A stretch of DNA of 8,487 nt. It comes from Synechococcus sp. UW140 (lineage in GTDB: Bacteria > Cyanobacteriota > Cyanobacteriia > PCC-6307 > Cyanobiaceae). Shown here piece by piece: positions 5,735 to 8,487 of this stretch (positions are counted from its first letter, which is position 1; each line of letters begins with the position of its first letter). Under the pieces are notes generated by a model. It was not told the DNA's origin and did no database searches. It saw nothing but the letters and a program-made list of their open reading frames with translations. The stretch is from the NCBI GenBank assembly GCA_945878795.1, contig CAMDWF010000083.1:1-8487 (forward strand), given 5' to 3'. Position numbers and translations under genes: made by a program.

Positions 5735-6478
5735 TCACAACCAGGTCACCACACCGCTGCCGATGTCGAACGAGGCACTGCGGATGGTGAGCTTGCCGGC
5801 GGCCACCGCGTCTTTGAGCACGGCGCTGCGGGCGGTGAGCTGGGCGGCGGAGTAGCGGGCATTGCCCTCGATGGCCTGGGTGAGACTGTCGCCGCTCTTG
5901 AGGTTTGCCCGGATCGGCTTGACCAGCCCCTCCAGCAGAGGCGTGAGGGGCTCGCTGGCGATCGCCGCCTTGACCGCGCCACAGGCGCTGTGCCCCATGG
6001 TCACCACCAACGGCGTGCCCAGAACGGCCACGGCATATTCCAGCGAGGCGATCGCTTCATCGAAGGCCGTGTTGCCCGCACTGCGCACCTGGAACAACTC
6101 ACCAGAGCCGCAGGCGAACAGCCAGCCCGGGTCCACCCTGGAGTCGGCGCAGGAGAGGATCGCGGCGAAGGGCTTCTGCCCCTTGGCCAGGGCGATCGGG
6201 TCGATCTGGCAGTTCTGCTCCCAGATGGTGTTGAGCTGGTGCATGCGCTGCTCCGGTGTGCCCGTGGCGCTGGCGGCGGTCCAGGCCTTGGTGAAGCGGG
6301 CGTTGCCCTCCCTCAGGCGGGTGAGCGCATCCTTGGGGGTACAGACCTGGAGGCTCTCAAGCAGGTGTTTCTCCATCGTGCCGGATGCCTTCGAAACCTC
6401 GGGACGCAACATCGAAAAGGCAGCTCCTGCCATGCCGAGGGCGGAGCCCACCAGCATTTGACGACGGGGAAATATCAC
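5735..6478 (-). CDS. Exported beta-class carbonic anhydrase
   Basis: A zinc enzyme interconverting CO2 and bicarbonate, 247 residues from the GTG at 6478. The beta-class signature is complete: CADSR gives the zinc Cys110 with the Asp112/Arg114 dyad, followed by RSAGN (132-136) and GHSACGAV with the zinc ligands His163 and Cys166. The start MIFPRRQMLVGSALGMAGAAFS looks like a Tat signal: twin Arg at 5-6, then a weakly hydrophobic Gly/Ala stretch. This puts the enzyme outside the cytoplasm rather than in the carboxysome. The segment between NARF and GQKPFAAI is rather long. ATG 6532 would add 18 residues, but the codons there (CGA, CTA, ATA, TGT) are unlike the gene, so I prefer 6478. It is upstream of the deacylase gene on the same strand and divergent from aspS. 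Two HIP1 sites lie within it. Confidence 0.92.
   Translation of the reverse strand: MIFPRRQMLVGSALGMAGAAFSMLRPEVSKASGTMEKHLLESLQVCTPKDALTRLREGNARFTKAWTAASATGTPEQRMHQLNTIWEQNCQIDPIALAKGQKPFAAILSCADSRVDPGWLFACGSGELFQVRSAGNTAFDEAIASLEYAVAVLGTPLVVTMGHSACGAVKAAIASEPLTPLLEGLVKPIRANLKSGDSLTQAIEGNARYSAAQLTARSAVLKDAVAAGKLTIRSASFDIGSGVVTWL
5957..5966. repeat. HIP1 palindrome (extended form)
   Basis: GGCGATCGCC, the extended form of the highly iterated cyanobacterial palindrome HIP1 (core GCGATCGC), lies inside the carbonic anhydrase gene. It supports a cyanobacterial origin. Confidence 0.85.
6048..6055. repeat. HIP1 palindrome core
   Basis: This is a second GCGATCGC core, 90 bases from the first and also inside the carbonic anhydrase gene. 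I saw no other copy in the window. Confidence 0.8.
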
Positions 6479-6622
6479 ATCAAGGACGCACCAACAACCC
6501 CCTATCTGTAGCCACGGCAGCCCTCGCCGCATCGCGCCCCCCGTGCTTTGTCATCAAACAGCACGGCCGCCAGGCCCCTGCCGCCGCCATGGGAAAATCC
6601 CCGATTGCTTGCCGTTCCCACC

Positions 6623-8476
<1,854 letters not shown>

Positions 8477-8487
8477 ACGAGCCAGGC

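Noticed and set aside
6548..6622. 25-codon upstream extension of aspS from a TTG
   Set aside because: The family N-terminus begins at the ATG at 6623. The extension has no conserved features.

Overview
The window is GC-rich, gene-dense DNA that most probably comes from a unicellular picocyanobacterium of the Cyanobium/Synechococcus type. Four things point there. The ferritin is of the picocyanobacterial kind. The aspartyl-tRNA synthetase has a cyanobacterial-looking N-terminus. The Ktr potassium-uptake pair has the cyanobacterial arrangement. The cyanobacterial palindrome HIP1 (GCGATCGC) occurs twice within about 100 bases. The species assignment is inference.

Left part (1-3046, all + strand): the tail of an unrecognised gene overlaps by 4 bases (ATGA) a short-chain dehydrogenase/reductase with the signature residues of pteridine reductases. 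Next come ktrB (membrane K+ channel subunit) and, 11 bases later, ktrA (cytosolic RCK regulator). The spacing suggests one transcription unit. A 13-codon mini-ORF with a good Shine-Dalgarno sequence overlaps the ktrB start, which has none of its own.

Middle (3047-4460): after ktrA there are about 240 bases with no sure gene. They hold a coding-like fragment and a strong 20-bp inverted repeat. The repeat's right arm runs into the likely ribosome-binding site of a small, helical, unrecognised gene (3289-3561). That gene converges with a ferritin on the - strand, leaving 3 bases between the stops. Upstream of ferritin, a 155-base region carries an 11-bp-spaced direct repeat and separates ferritin from a divergent, very short gene (4311-4448). 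This gene encodes a 45-residue Lys-rich peptide ending in a C-x4-C-x-H-x5-C-x-C cluster, and it is the least expected item in the window. A ferritin sharing an upstream region with a possible metal-binding mini-protein suggests a metal-homeostasis pair.

Right part (4460-8476): on the - strand a beta-carbonic anhydrase with a twin-arginine (Tat)-type leader is followed by a secreted AstE/AspA-family zinc deacylase. Both products are predicted to leave the cytoplasm. A candidate promoter lies just before the second gene. Divergent to them is aspS, complete, with all class II motifs and the bacterial GAD insertion. No rRNA, tRNA, CRISPR array, insertion sequence or phage gene was seen.
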